Notes under the pieces: model-generated
The model's database searches: none
Seen by the model: only the letters and a program-made list of their open reading frames with translations
Told to the model about the DNA's origin: nothing
From: an uncultured Mediterranea sp.
Lineage (GTDB): Bacteria; Bacteroidota; Bacteroidia; Bacteroidales; Bacteroidaceae
NCBI GenBank assembly: GCA_945641355.1
Contig: CALZEQ010000027.1
Span: forward strand, 1 to 42,851
DNA: 42,851 nucleotides
Direction of reading: 5' to 3'
Program-made: the position numbers and the translations under genes
In this document: positions 34,750-42,501 of the stretch, in pieces
Numbering within the stretch: the stretch's first letter is position 1
Layout of the letters: each line of letters opens with the position of its first letter

Positions 34750-36759
34750 TTACTTAATTTGGCGCAGTACCATAGCTGTGCGGGCCGGAATGTAGAGCTT
34801 CAGCCACTCTTTCTTATCCTTCTTGTAAAGCGGGTCGAAGTTGGTGAAGTGACGGATGGTATCGTCCGTCAGGCCATTCCCTCCGTATTGGGGCGCATCC
34901 GTGTTCAGAATCACGTCGTAGGCACCGGCAGGTACCAGGAATCCGTAGTCGGTGAACGACTGCTTGGGATTGAAGTTGAAGACGAAAATCAGGTCTTTGC
35001 GCTTATAGGCCAGTACCTGGTCGCCGTCGTTGTGCCAAATCTCCTGCACGGCTGTCTTCTGGAAATTCTTGATGCTCTTGATGACACTCAGCATGGCTGC
35101 ATCAAAGTCGCCCAGATAGTGATAAGCCAGGTTGGGATTGTCCACCAAGTCCCATTGGCGGCGTGCATACTTGCACGACCATCCGTTGCCTTCGCGGGGG
35201 AAGTCTATCCATTCGGGATGGCCAAACTCATTGCCCATAAAGTTCAGGTATCCGCCGTTGATGGTCGAGGCGGTAAGCAGGCGTATCATCTTGTGCAGGG
35301 CGATGCCGCGGTGTACGGTATAGTTCTCGTCCCCCTTCTGCATGTGCCAGTACATGTCTGCGTCGATAAGGCGGAAGATGATGGTCTTGTCGCCCACCAA
35401 TGCCTGGTCATGGCTTTCGGCGTACGAGATGGTCTTTTCATCCGCACGTCTGTTGGTCACCTCCCAGAACATGCTGGAGGGCTTCCAGTCTTCGTCAATC
35501 TTCTCCTTGATGGTCTTGATCCAGTAGTCCGGAATGTTCATGGCCATGCGGTAGTCGAAGCCATATCCGCCATCTTCAAACTTGGCGGCCAGTCCGGGCA
35601 TACCCGATACCTCTTCGGCAATGGTGATGGCTTTGGGGTTGACCTGATGGATGAGGCGGTTGGCCAACGTCAGGTAGCAGATGGCATTGTCGTCCTGATG
35701 GCCGTTGAAGTAATCTGCATAGTTACAGAAGGCTTCGCCCAATCCATGGCTGTAGTAGAGCATGGAGGTGACACCGTCGAAGCGGAATCCGTCGAAACGA
35801 TACTCTTCCATCCAGAATTTGCAGTTCGAGAGGAGGAAGTGGAGCACTTCGTTCTTGCCGTAATCAAAGCAGAGGGAGTCCCAGGCCGGATGTTCGCGTC
35901 GGCCACCGGGGTAGAAGTACTGGTTGGGATCGCCTGCCAGGTTGCCCAGACCTTCCAGCTCGTTCTTCACGGCGTGAGAGTGTACAATGTCCATGATGAC
36001 AGCGATGCCCATCTGGTGAGCCGTGTCAATCAGTTCCTTCAGTTCGTCGGGAGTACCGAAGCGTGAAGAAGCGGCAAAGAAGCTGGATACATGATAGCCG
36101 AAGCTGCCGTAGTAGGGATGCTCTTGGATAGCCATCACCTGGATGCAGTTGTAACCGTCGCGGGCTACACGTGGCAACACCTTTTCCTGGAATTCCCGGT
36201 AAGAACCCACCTTCTCTTCCTGTTGTCCCATGCCGATATGGCACTCATAAATGAGCAGCGGATCGGTGGCAGGCTTGAAGGCACGCTTTTTCATCTTATA
36301 AGGCTTGGCGGGAGCCCATACCTGTGCACTGAATATTTTGGTCTGTTCGTCTTGCACAACGCGGGTGGCCCATGCGGGGATGCGCTCGCCGGCACCACCT
36401 TCCCAATAAATCTTAAGTTTATAAAGATCTTCGTGCTTCAGGGCATTTTCGGGAAGGTTGATTTCCCATACTCCGTTGCTCTTGCGCTTCAGACTGTATT
36501 TCTTCTCTTCTTTCCACCCGTTGAAGGTCCCGACGATGAATATCTGGGTAGCGTTGGGTGCCCATTCACGGAACGTCCATCCTTTGTCAGTGTGGTGCAA
36601 TCCGAAGTACAGATAGCCGGAAGCAAAGTCTGCAAGGGTCTGTTTGCCCTTTCGGGTCAGTTCGGCTTCCTTATTGATGGCATGTTGATATCTTCCCACA
36701 ATGGCATCGGCATAGGGTTCCAGCCAAGGGTCATTTTTAATCAAATTCAGTGTCTCCAT
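34750..36759 (-). CDS. glgB: 1,4-alpha-glucan (glycogen) branching enzyme
   Basis: The 669-aa GH13 enzyme has an N-terminal carbohydrate-binding domain (about 55-150, WAPNATQIFIVGTFNGW), a TIM barrel and a C-terminal beta domain. Catalytic nucleophile D328 is in GFRFD, the acid in AEEVSG (E382/E383), and the third carboxylate in SHDQAL. It moves alpha-1,4 chain ends to alpha-1,6 positions during glycogen synthesis in the cytoplasm. It follows yhcH by 21 bp and is co-transcribed with it. Glycogen synthase and phosphorylase genes are not in the window. Confidence 0.97.
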   Translation of the reverse strand: METLNLIKNDPWLEPYADAIVGRYQHAINKEAELTRKGKQTLADFASGYLYFGLHHTDKGWTFREWAPNATQIFIVGTFNGWKEEKKYSLKRKSNGVWEINLPENALKHEDLYKLKIYWEGGAGERIPAWATRVVQDEQTKIFSAQVWAPAKPYKMKKRAFKPATDPLLIYECHIGMGQQEEKVGSYREFQEKVLPRVARDGYNCIQVMAIQEHPYYGSFGYHVSSFFAASSRFGTPDELKELIDTAHQMGIAVIMDIVHSHAVKNELEGLGNLAGDPNQYFYPGGRREHPAWDSLCFDYGKNEVLHFLLSNCKFWMEEYRFDGFRFDGVTSMLYYSHGLGEAFCNYADYFNGHQDDNAICYLTLANRLIHQVNPKAITIAEEVSGMPGLAAKFEDGGYGFDYRMAMNIPDYWIKTIKEKIDEDWKPSSMFWEVTNRRADEKTISYAESHDQALVGDKTIIFRLIDADMYWHMQKGDENYTVHRGIALHKMIRLLTASTINGGYLNFMGNEFGHPEWIDFPREGNGWSCKYARRQWDLVDNPNLAYHYLGDFDAAMLSVIKSIKNFQKTAVQEIWHNDGDQVLAYKRKDLIFVFNFNPKQSFTDYGFLVPAGAYDVILNTDAPQYGGNGLTDDTIRHFTNFDPLYKKDKKEWLKLYIPARTAMVLRQIK

Positions 36760-36780
36760 ACAGATGAGTTTTTGATTGTT

Positions 36781-37227
36781 TTATGCTTTAACTTTCACAA
36801 CGATTTTCTTTACGCCGTCAGGGGTGATGCCGGGGGCGTGCCCGTCCTGCGGGAAGAAGATGGCAAACATGCCGGGCTTTACCTCGATGTAGCTTTGTGC
36901 CTCTCCTTGGTAGAAGGTGATGTCTTTGGCTTCATTGTAGGGAGCGTCGGCAGGCTGGCAATCCACGGTAGGAGTATATCCCATGATTTCTGTGCCCGAC
37001 AGCGGTATCTGGATGTCAATAAAGTCGCGATGCGTCTCCAACTTGGCATCTGCTTTGCTTTTGGGTTTTGTCTCATTGACGTTCACCAGCAGGTCCTTTC
37101 CCATTAATTCCGTTTTACCAAGGGGCAATGCGTTCAGGTCATTCCCCTTCAGAAACTGGATAGCTTGTGCGAACAGCGGGTTCAGCGAAGCATATTTCTC
37201 GATGTTTTCAAGTCTGTCTATTATCAT
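36781..37227 (-). CDS. YhcH/YjgK/YiaL-family protein (DUF386)
   Basis: The 148-aa protein starts at ATG 37227 (MIIDRLENIEKY); the frame stays open further upstream but that part spans a terminator and a promoter. A cupin-type beta fold is expected, with HRDFIDIQIPLSGTEIMGY and GMFAIFFPQDGHAPGI, where His and Glu residues may bind a metal. In other bacteria the family is linked to sugar (sialic acid or beta-galactoside) metabolism, but the reaction is unclear. Here it leads the glgB operon. A -7 element (TACATTTG, 37255-37262) lies just upstream. Confidence 0.85.
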   Translation of the reverse strand: MIIDRLENIEKYASLNPLFAQAIQFLKGNDLNALPLGKTELMGKDLLVNVNETKPKSKADAKLETHRDFIDIQIPLSGTEIMGYTPTVDCQPADAPYNEAKDITFYQGEAQSYIEVKPGMFAIFFPQDGHAPGITPDGVKKIVVKVKA

Positions 37228-37254
37228 AATACTGTTTTTTGGTGTATGACATGC

Positions 37255-37262
37255 CAAATGTA
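37255..37262 (-). promoter_or_regulatory. -7 element for yhcH-glgB
   Basis: TACATTTG on the - strand, 27 bp before the yhcH start. It lies downstream of the terminator at 37302-37329, so yhcH-glgB can be transcribed without read-through. Confidence 0.55.
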
Positions 37263-37296
37263 CGGATTTATTTTCAGAAAATGTATATTTAACGGC

Positions 37297-37443
37297 AAAA
37301 AAAGCATCGGCCTCGCATGGCCGGTGCTTCTTTTGGCAATAAACAGACAAACACCTTCGTCTGATGGGGTAACATCGGCTTCTCCCAAGTAGATATTCCC
37401 TCAGCATTCAATTAATCTTATATCTGATACTATGAAAAACACA
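37297..37443 (-). ncRNA. Candidate terminated small RNA / leader A
   Basis: On the - strand the sequence from about 37443 begins TGTGTTTTTCATAGTAT and continues for some 145 nt to a strong intrinsic terminator. The first 32 positions match candidate B (40306 down to 40275) at 29 positions. A 7-bp hairpin TGATACT/AGTATCA surrounds the shared start. No protein of recognisable family is encoded. No consensus -7 is seen directly upstream, so a 3'-UTR fragment of the amylase mRNA is an alternative origin. Confidence 0.5.
37302..37329 (-). terminator. Intrinsic terminator of candidate RNA A
   Basis: An 11-bp stem with one A-C mismatch (37302-37312 with 37319-37329, loop ATGCGA on the - strand) is followed by seven Ts (37303-37297). 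It could also end the amylase transcript. Confidence 0.8.
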
Positions 37444-37528
37444 GTATCATAACGCGGGGGAATTTCGTTTTGTTCAGACAAACGATGTTTTTTCTGTTTT
37501 TCTTTTTCCGGTCGGCACGGGTGTCAGC

Positions 37529-39226
37529 TTACAGGGTAATCTTGAGCAACTTGCCGCTGTAGCCGTTTACCACCGTTTCAGTGGCTTTGTTGGGCAGCAG
37601 GCAGATTTCTTCGCTTTCACCGCTGATGAGGTCGGTTGCCTTATACACATCCATCTGGGGAATTTGCAGGAAATCGAATGCGTGCGACGGTATGTTGATG
37701 GCTACATCTACAGGCGAGTGGTCGAAGTTGACCACACATAGCAGCAGTTCCCGTTCCTGTTTGCGCAAAAAGGCATATTGGCGGTGTTCGTTGAAACGCC
37801 ATCCGTTGACGTTGGCATACGTCAGGTCGTAAAAGCTGCCTTGGGCAATGGCCGGCTCTTCGTTGCAGAGGGTCAGGATGCGTTGGTACAGGTCGTGCAG
37901 GCGGCGTTGCTCTTCTGTCAGCATCACTCCGTCAAACTTGCCTCCGTTGCGCCAGCGGCGGATAGTGTCTACACTCCAGTAGTCGAAGATGGTGGTACGT
38001 CCGTCACGTCCGCTGAAGCCTTCACTATCCATGCCCAGTTCGCCGAATTCCTGTCCGAAATAGATCATCATCGGGTTGGTGTTCATGCAGGCAGATACAA
38101 TCAGGGCGGGGATGGCTTTGTAGGGATTGCCTGCAAAATAGTCCGAGGCAATGCGCTGTTCGTCGTGATTCTCCAGGAAGTTGAGCATCCGTTTCTCGTT
38201 GCCGCCCAGACTTTGCCAGCACCGGCTGATGGCTGTAGCCGACTCATTGCCGCAGACGATGGCACGCAACGTATCATACAGTCCTACCTTGTCGTACAGG
38301 TAGTCGAACTTGCCGCGATGGAGGTAGTTGTTATACTCCTGCGGGTTGTACACCTCGGCAATGAAGGTCAGCTTGGGATGGCGGGCTTTGACTTGGGGGA
38401 TGACCCATTCCCAGAACTCTACCGGTACCATTTCGGCCATGTCGCAGCGGAAACCGTCGATATTCTTGGAAGCCCAGAACAGCAGAATGTCCAGCATCTT
38501 GTACCAGGTGTCCGGGATGGGGTCAAAATGGCAGGTCCCTCCGTTCTGATAGTCTACGCCATAGTTCAGTTTGACGGTTTCGTACCAGTCGGTGATGTTG
38601 GGATAGGCGTCAAAGCGGTTGTTGCCGGTGGCTTTGGCCGGCCGTTCTTTGTATGCTTCGGGGGCGCTTCCTTTCATGTCGAACTGGGCGTGCAGTTCCG
38701 ACTGCGGAATGTAATAGAAGTTGTTGTATGGGCTGAAAGCGTAGCTAGTGTCATCGTTGGCACCCAGCTGGGTGGTACCGTCCGGTTGGCTGTCAGAGTG
38801 GTATTGGCGGGCCACGTGGTTGGGTACGAAGTCAATGATGACCTTCAACCCGCTGCGGTGGGTACGTTGTACCAGATTCTCGAACTCCTTCATTCGTTCG
38901 GGCACATCCTTGGCCAGATCGGGGTCTACATCGTAATAGTCCTTGATGGCGTAGGGCGACCCGGCTTTTCCTTTCACTACGGCGGGATGGTCGGGCCGTA
39001 TGTCGTAGCGGCGGTAGTCGGTCTGGGTGGCATGTTCAATGATGCCTGTGTACCAGATGTGAGTGGCACCCAGGCGTTTGATTTCGCCCAGTGCTTTGGC
39101 TGTAAAGTCTGCCATCTTGCCACATCCGTTCACGTTGATGCTTCCGTTGTTGACGCAATGGCTGTTGTCGTTCCCGAAAAGTCGGGTGAATACTTGGTAA
39201 ATTACCATTTTATTTTCTTTGTCCAT
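37529..39226 (-). CDS. Cytoplasmic GH13 alpha-amylase-family enzyme
   Basis: The 565-aa protein has no signal peptide, so it acts on intracellular alpha-glucan such as glycogen or imported maltodextrin. GH13 motifs are in order: IIDFVPNH (region I), GFRCDMAEM with nucleophile D262 (region II), FIAEVY with acid E291 (region III) and FLENHDEQR with the third Asp near 354 (region IV). A C-terminal beta domain ends the protein. ATG 39226 or 39208 may be the start. Its promoter (39286-39317) lies just after the thiD stop, so it can be expressed separately. Nearness to glgB suggests a role in glycogen turnover. Confidence 0.92.
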   Translation of the reverse strand: MDKENKMVIYQVFTRLFGNDNSHCVNNGSINVNGCGKMADFTAKALGEIKRLGATHIWYTGIIEHATQTDYRRYDIRPDHPAVVKGKAGSPYAIKDYYDVDPDLAKDVPERMKEFENLVQRTHRSGLKVIIDFVPNHVARQYHSDSQPDGTTQLGANDDTSYAFSPYNNFYYIPQSELHAQFDMKGSAPEAYKERPAKATGNNRFDAYPNITDWYETVKLNYGVDYQNGGTCHFDPIPDTWYKMLDILLFWASKNIDGFRCDMAEMVPVEFWEWVIPQVKARHPKLTFIAEVYNPQEYNNYLHRGKFDYLYDKVGLYDTLRAIVCGNESATAISRCWQSLGGNEKRMLNFLENHDEQRIASDYFAGNPYKAIPALIVSACMNTNPMMIYFGQEFGELGMDSEGFSGRDGRTTIFDYWSVDTIRRWRNGGKFDGVMLTEEQRRLHDLYQRILTLCNEEPAIAQGSFYDLTYANVNGWRFNEHRQYAFLRKQERELLLCVVNFDHSPVDVAINIPSHAFDFLQIPQMDVYKATDLISGESEEICLLPNKATETVVNGYSGKLLKITL

Positions 39227-39285
39227 GGTGATGCTCAGTTAATGTTATATTTTGTTTTTCGGGCATTTGTCCGCCCTTGATGGTA

Positions 39286-39317
39286 CGAAGGTACGTATTT
39301 TGCCGAATCCTTGCAAA
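39286..39317 (-). promoter_or_regulatory. Promoter for the alpha-amylase gene
   Basis: On the - strand TTTG (39314-39317), a 20-nt spacer and TACCTTCG (39286-39293), one base off TAnnTTTG. The predicted leader is about 53 nt. Confidence 0.6.
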
Positions 39318-39326
39318 TTTTCAAGG

Positions 39327-40175
39327 CTACTCCTGTGGAAAGCATTCAAATGTATGCCACAGAGGGCCGTTTCCGTGGCCGATGTTTAGTGACTTTCCGT
39401 GTACGATGGCACAACGGGTAAACTCTTTGGCTTTTGCAACGGCATGTGCCAACGGATGCCCCTGTGCCAAGAACGTAGCGATGGCCGAGGAGAGGGTACA
39501 GCCGGTACCGTGCAGGTTGCTGCTTTCAATGCGCGGAGCCTGGAAATGGTGGCAGTTCACTTCTTCGTCAGGTGCATAGAGGATGTCACACATATCGCCT
39601 TCGCTCAGGTGTCCTCCCTTTACCAGCACAGCCGTGCCATACCGATGGGCAAGGGCATGTGCAGCCTCCTCCATCTGTCCGGTATCGGAGATGTCGGAAC
39701 CGCACAGCAGGCTGGCTTCTGCCAGGTTGGGTGTGATAAGGGTGCAGCAGGGGATAAGCATCCGGCTGATGGCTTCTACCGTGTCGGGTGTCATCAGTCT
39801 CCGTCCGCTGGTCGATATCATGACGGGATCGTAGACGACGTGGCGTGGCCGGTAGTCATGCAGGGTTTCAGAAATTCGCTGTACGATATCCGCATTGTAT
39901 ACCATACCTATCTTGATGGCCTTTGGCTGCAGGTCGTCCATGACAGAACGGAGCTGCTGACCTACCGTTTCGGCCGGGAGCGGATAGACGGCTTGCACAC
40001 CCTGTGTGTTTTGGGCCGTAACGGCAGTGATGATCGATGCCGCATAGCCGCCCAAGGCGGATATGGTCTTGATGTCGGCCTGAATGCCGGCTCCGCCCGA
40101 ACAGTCGGAACCGGCAATGGTCAGTACAACGGCCGGACGGGGCCTCTTTGTATGTCGGGTTGTAGGGTTTGTCAT
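39327..40175 (-). CDS. thiD: Hydroxymethylpyrimidine/phosphomethylpyrimidine kinase
   Basis: The 282-aa ribokinase-family protein has GSDCSGGAGIQADIKTISALG near the N-terminus, DPVMISTSGRRLM near the middle and the anion-hole motif GTGCTLSSAIA near the C-terminus, with the ThiD Cys. It phosphorylates HMP and HMP-P to HMP-PP for thiamine synthesis. No other thi gene is adjacent and no TPP riboswitch is recognisable upstream; instead a short terminated leader precedes it. Confidence 0.95.
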   Translation of the reverse strand: MTNPTTRHTKRPRPAVVLTIAGSDCSGGAGIQADIKTISALGGYAASIITAVTAQNTQGVQAVYPLPAETVGQQLRSVMDDLQPKAIKIGMVYNADIVQRISETLHDYRPRHVVYDPVMISTSGRRLMTPDTVEAISRMLIPCCTLITPNLAEASLLCGSDISDTGQMEEAAHALAHRYGTAVLVKGGHLSEGDMCDILYAPDEEVNCHHFQAPRIESSNLHGTGCTLSSAIATFLAQGHPLAHAVAKAKEFTRCAIVHGKSLNIGHGNGPLWHTFECFPQE

Positions 40176-40241
40176 ACGAATGAATGATTGAAAATGTGGA
40201 TTACCTTAGGGTTAAAGAGGTGAGACTTTATGTATGGACAT

Positions 40242-40266
40242 AAAAAAAGGGATACCGCCGTATCCC
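40242..40266 (-). terminator. Intrinsic terminator of candidate RNA B
   Basis: A 7-bp perfect stem (40249-40255 with 40260-40266), 4-nt loop GGCG and a run of seven Ts (40248-40242) on the - strand. Textbook form. Confidence 0.85.
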
Positions 40267-40306
40267 AACCTTTGTTAACCTTAAATCTAATACTATGAAA
40301 AACACA
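40242..40306 (-). ncRNA. Candidate terminated small RNA / leader B upstream of thiD
   Basis: A full promoter (40310-40340) fires leftwards, giving a predicted RNA of about 60 nt that starts near 40303 in TGTGTTTTTCATAGTAT and ends at a hairpin GGGATAC-GGCG-GTATCCC followed by TTTTTTTA. No other promoter is visible before thiD, whose start is 67 nt beyond the terminator, so it may act as an attenuator or as an independent small RNA. The start matches candidate A at 29 of 32 positions. Confidence 0.65.
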
Positions 40307-40309
40307 TTG

Positions 40310-40340
40310 CAAAGATACGGACTTCTACACTATCTGCAAA
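40310..40340 (-). promoter_or_regulatory. Consensus promoter of candidate RNA B
   Basis: TTTG (40337-40340), 19-nt spacer, TATCTTTG (40310-40317) on the - strand. It matches the phylum consensus exactly, as strong as the rpsP promoter in this window. Confidence 0.85.
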
Positions 40341-40428
40341 TATTTCAGGAGGAAAAATGCGTTTAATAACATTCTTTTGCCAAATAGCCTTTCTTTTACA
40401 CTTATCTTAACGGTTTTTCTATACGATG

Positions 40429-40479
40429 AAGGCACAGAACGTAGGTTGCAATCAGTCTCTCTTCCTACGTCTGTGCCTT
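40429..40479. terminator. Hairpin after glyA
   Basis: A 16-bp stem with a single bulge (40429-40445 with 40464-40479) and an 18-nt loop, 33 bp beyond the glyA stop. The T-run is weak on both sides, but position and stability fit a terminator or an mRNA 3'-end protector. Confidence 0.65.
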
Positions 40480-40512
40480 TATGAGGGGTGATTCCCGGCT
40501 TTTCTATCCCGA

Positions 40513-41793
40513 TTAGTAGGCGAAAAGCGGATAGTTCTTCATTGTCTCGTTGACACGTGCACGCACGCTGGCAATCACCTCTTCGTTCTCTACATTCGAG
40601 AGCACGGTTTCAATCATTTCGGCAATCTCCAGCATCAGGTCTTCCTTGGCACCACGGGTGGTGATGGCAGGTGTTCCTAAGCGGATACCTGAAGTCTGGA
40701 AGGCCGAACGTGTATCAAACGGTACCATATTCTTGTTTACGGTGATGTCGGCAGAAACCAATGCCTTTTCGGCTACCTTACCCGTCAGGTCGGGATACTT
40801 AGTGCGCAGGTCTACCAGCATCGAGTGGTTGTCCGTACCGCCACTTACGATGGAGAATCCGCGGTCTATCAAAGCCTGTGCCAGTGTGGCGGCATTCTTC
40901 TTCACCTGAGCTGCATACTCCTTCCATTCGGGTTGCAGGATTTCACCGAAAGCTACCGCTTTGGCGGCAATGACGTGCTCCAGCGGACCACCTTGGATGC
41001 CGGGGAATACAGCCGAGTCGAGCAGTTGCGACATCATCTTGATTTCGCCCTTCGGAGTCTTCTTGCCCCAGGGGTTGGGGAAGTCCTTGCCCATCATGAT
41101 GACACCTCCGCGCGGACCGCGCAGGGTCTTGTGGGTAGTTGAAGTGACGATGTGGGCATACTTCACAGGGTTGTCCAGCAGTCCGGCTGCAATCAGGCCG
41201 GCGGGATGTGCCATATCCACCATGAAGATAGCACCTACCTTGTCGGCAATTTCACGCATCCGTTTGTAGTCCCATTCGCGGGAGTAGGCCGAGCCACCTC
41301 CGATAATCATCTTGGGATGTTCGCGCAGGGCAACCTCTTCCATCTGGTCATAGTCTACCCGTCCGGTCTCCTTGTTGAGGTTATACTCGCAGGGTGTATA
41401 GATGATGCCGGAGGTATTGACCAGTGACCCGTGCGACAGGTGTCCGCCATGGGCCAGATTCAATCCCATGAACTTGTCACCCGGATTCAATACGGCCAGA
41501 AAGACAGCGGCATTAGCCTGGGCACCCGAGTGGGGTTGTACGTTGGCCCATTCTGCACCGAAGATTTGTTTCAGGCGGTCGATGGCGATGCGTTCGCTTT
41601 GGTCTACCACCTCGCAACCTCCGTAGTAACGTTTGCCGGGATAGCCTTCGGCATACTTGTTGGTGAGGCACGAGCCCATGGCTTGCATCACTTGGTCGCT
41701 TACGAAGTTTTCAGAGGCAATCAGTTCGATGCCTTTCAGTTGGCGTTGGTGTTCTTTTTCGATGATGTCGAAAATCAGTTCATCTCTTTTCAT
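40513..41793 (-). CDS. glyA: Serine hydroxymethyltransferase
   Basis: The 426-aa PLP enzyme starts [32 protein letters not shown], the classic SHMT opening. Further landmarks are [38 protein letters not shown] with the PLP-contacting Asp, and the PLP lysine in [15 protein letters not shown]. It converts serine and tetrahydrofolate to glycine and methylene-THF. It is a single-gene unit with its own -7 element (41834-41841) and downstream hairpin. Confidence 0.98.
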   Translation of the reverse strand: MKRDELIFDIIEKEHQRQLKGIELIASENFVSDQVMQAMGSCLTNKYAEGYPGKRYYGGCEVVDQSERIAIDRLKQIFGAEWANVQPHSGAQANAAVFLAVLNPGDKFMGLNLAHGGHLSHGSLVNTSGIIYTPCEYNLNKETGRVDYDQMEEVALREHPKMIIGGGSAYSREWDYKRMREIADKVGAIFMVDMAHPAGLIAAGLLDNPVKYAHIVTSTTHKTLRGPRGGVIMMGKDFPNPWGKKTPKGEIKMMSQLLDSAVFPGIQGGPLEHVIAAKAVAFGEILQPEWKEYAAQVKKNAATLAQALIDRGFSIVSGGTDNHSMLVDLRTKYPDLTGKVAEKALVSADITVNKNMVPFDTRSAFQTSGIRLGTPAITTRGAKEDLMLEIAEMIETVLSNVENEEVIASVRARVNETMKNYPLFAY

Positions 41794-41833
41794 ATTGTTG
41801 TTTTGGTTATTGGGGTATCAACATTTGATGGGA

Positions 41834-41841
41834 CAAAGATA
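41834..41841 (-). promoter_or_regulatory. -7 element for glyA
   Basis: TATCTTTG on the - strand, 41 bp before the ATG; TTGG (41861-41864) sits 19 nt upstream as an imperfect -33. Confidence 0.65.
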
Positions 41842-42110
41842 GGAATATCGCCCGTATTGGCCAAGGGATTTGCCGAAACTTTTCTACGTGGCTCCCCGAC
41901 AGGGCTGTTCCGCTGTCTGACAGTCCAACAGCAGCTTTGGGGAAAAGCCAAATTGTCTCAGTACTCTAACTAAGATTACACCAGGATATAAGTTGTTGCA
42001 TTATCACAGCCATTATGATGGCTCTAATTCGCATTGTCGTTTATTGAATTATCTCAACATCCGGTTGCTTCATCCGTCCGTTTCGTCTGCGTATGAAACG
42101 GATTTCCTCT

Positions 42111-42164
42111 ATTCCCTACCTGCTTCCTACCAGCTCCCTACCAACGCCCTATCAACTCCCTATC
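42111..42164. repeat. 11-bp tandem repeat block, five units
   Basis: The core CCTAYC recurs at 42115, 42126, 42137, 42148 and 42159, exactly 11 bp apart, with partly conserved spacers (for example CCCTATCAACT). The block is extremely pyrimidine-rich on the + strand. Confidence 0.8.
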
Positions 42165-42318
42165 AAACCCGCCCCTCTCTCGCTCCTATAGAACGGACAA
42201 CGAACGGAGATGCAACGGCTTTGGCGGGAAGCAGAGAACGAGAAAATATTCTACATTCTTATGTGTCGGTCGCGAGCTGATGAACGTAGCACTCATATAG
42301 ATGTAGTAGACACGTCGG

Positions 42319-42342
42319 GCCTCCATCGGGAGGCTCTTTTTT
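42319..42342 (+). terminator. Orphan intrinsic terminator
   Basis: A 6-bp GC-rich stem GCCTCC/GGAGGC (42319-42324 with 42329-42334), 4-nt loop, followed by TCTTTTTT. No gene lies upstream on the + strand, so it may end an unannotated small RNA or act as an attenuator remnant. Confidence 0.7.
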
Positions 42343-42441
42343 CACCCTCCAAATCAAAATGTGATTTGCTTAGATATTCATACCTTTGTAGGGTAAACGA
42401 CAACGCCGCTTCGCATCGCATCTGGCTGACGGACAGGCCGA

Positions 42442-42465
42442 CTAATCAAAAAAAGTCCGCCGCCG
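42442..42465 (-). terminator. Likely terminator of the small membrane protein gene
   Basis: On the - strand a short GC hairpin TCCG-GCGG-CGGA is followed by seven Ts about 40 bp beyond the stop at 42502. Stem is weak, so confidence is modest. Confidence 0.45.
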
Positions 42466-42501
42466 GAAGTGGCAGAGAGCCGGGATGTGACGAAGAGGGT
42501 G

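Larger units (their letters stand above)
37228..37528. other. 301-bp intergenic region between amylase and yhcH
   Basis: Holds, going leftwards on the - strand, a candidate RNA starting near 37443, its terminator at 37302-37329, and the yhcH promoter. No gene in it. A short open frame that runs into yhcH is an accident of the leader. Confidence 0.6.
40176..40512. other. 337-bp intergenic region between thiD and glyA
   Basis: Holds the candidate RNA B with its consensus promoter and terminator (40242-40340) and the hairpin after glyA (40429-40479). Nothing else is visible; no riboswitch family is recognised. Confidence 0.7.
41794..42501. other. 708-bp gene-poor region
   Basis: Apart from the glyA promoter it contains several small hairpins (42008-42023 and 42077-42102), an 11-bp tandem repeat block (42111-42164), an orphan + strand terminator (42319-42342), and a T-rich site that may end the small membrane protein mRNA. 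Open frames here are short, lack family features and are not called as genes. Confidence 0.6.

Noticed and set aside
37228..37407. N-terminal extension of the YhcH-family protein by 60 residues
   Set aside because: The frame is open by chance, but it crosses the terminator at 37302-37329 and the yhcH promoter, and family members start at MIIDRL.
37778..39280. 500-codon open frame on the + strand opposite the alpha-amylase
   Set aside because: The - strand frame has all four GH13 motifs; the + strand product has no recognisable domain and arises from the codon bias of the real gene. The same applies to long antisense frames over glgB (34759-36066), the heparinase-like gene (3400-4908) and pheS (23254-24339).
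40176..40512. TPP riboswitch upstream of thiD
   Set aside because: The conserved CTGAGA and ACCTGATCTGG-like blocks of the thi-box are absent on the - strand.
42381..42388. TACCTTTG on the + strand as a promoter
   Set aside because: It fits the -7 consensus, but no gene lies downstream on the + strand; the transcript would be antisense to the small membrane protein gene, and no -33 is present.
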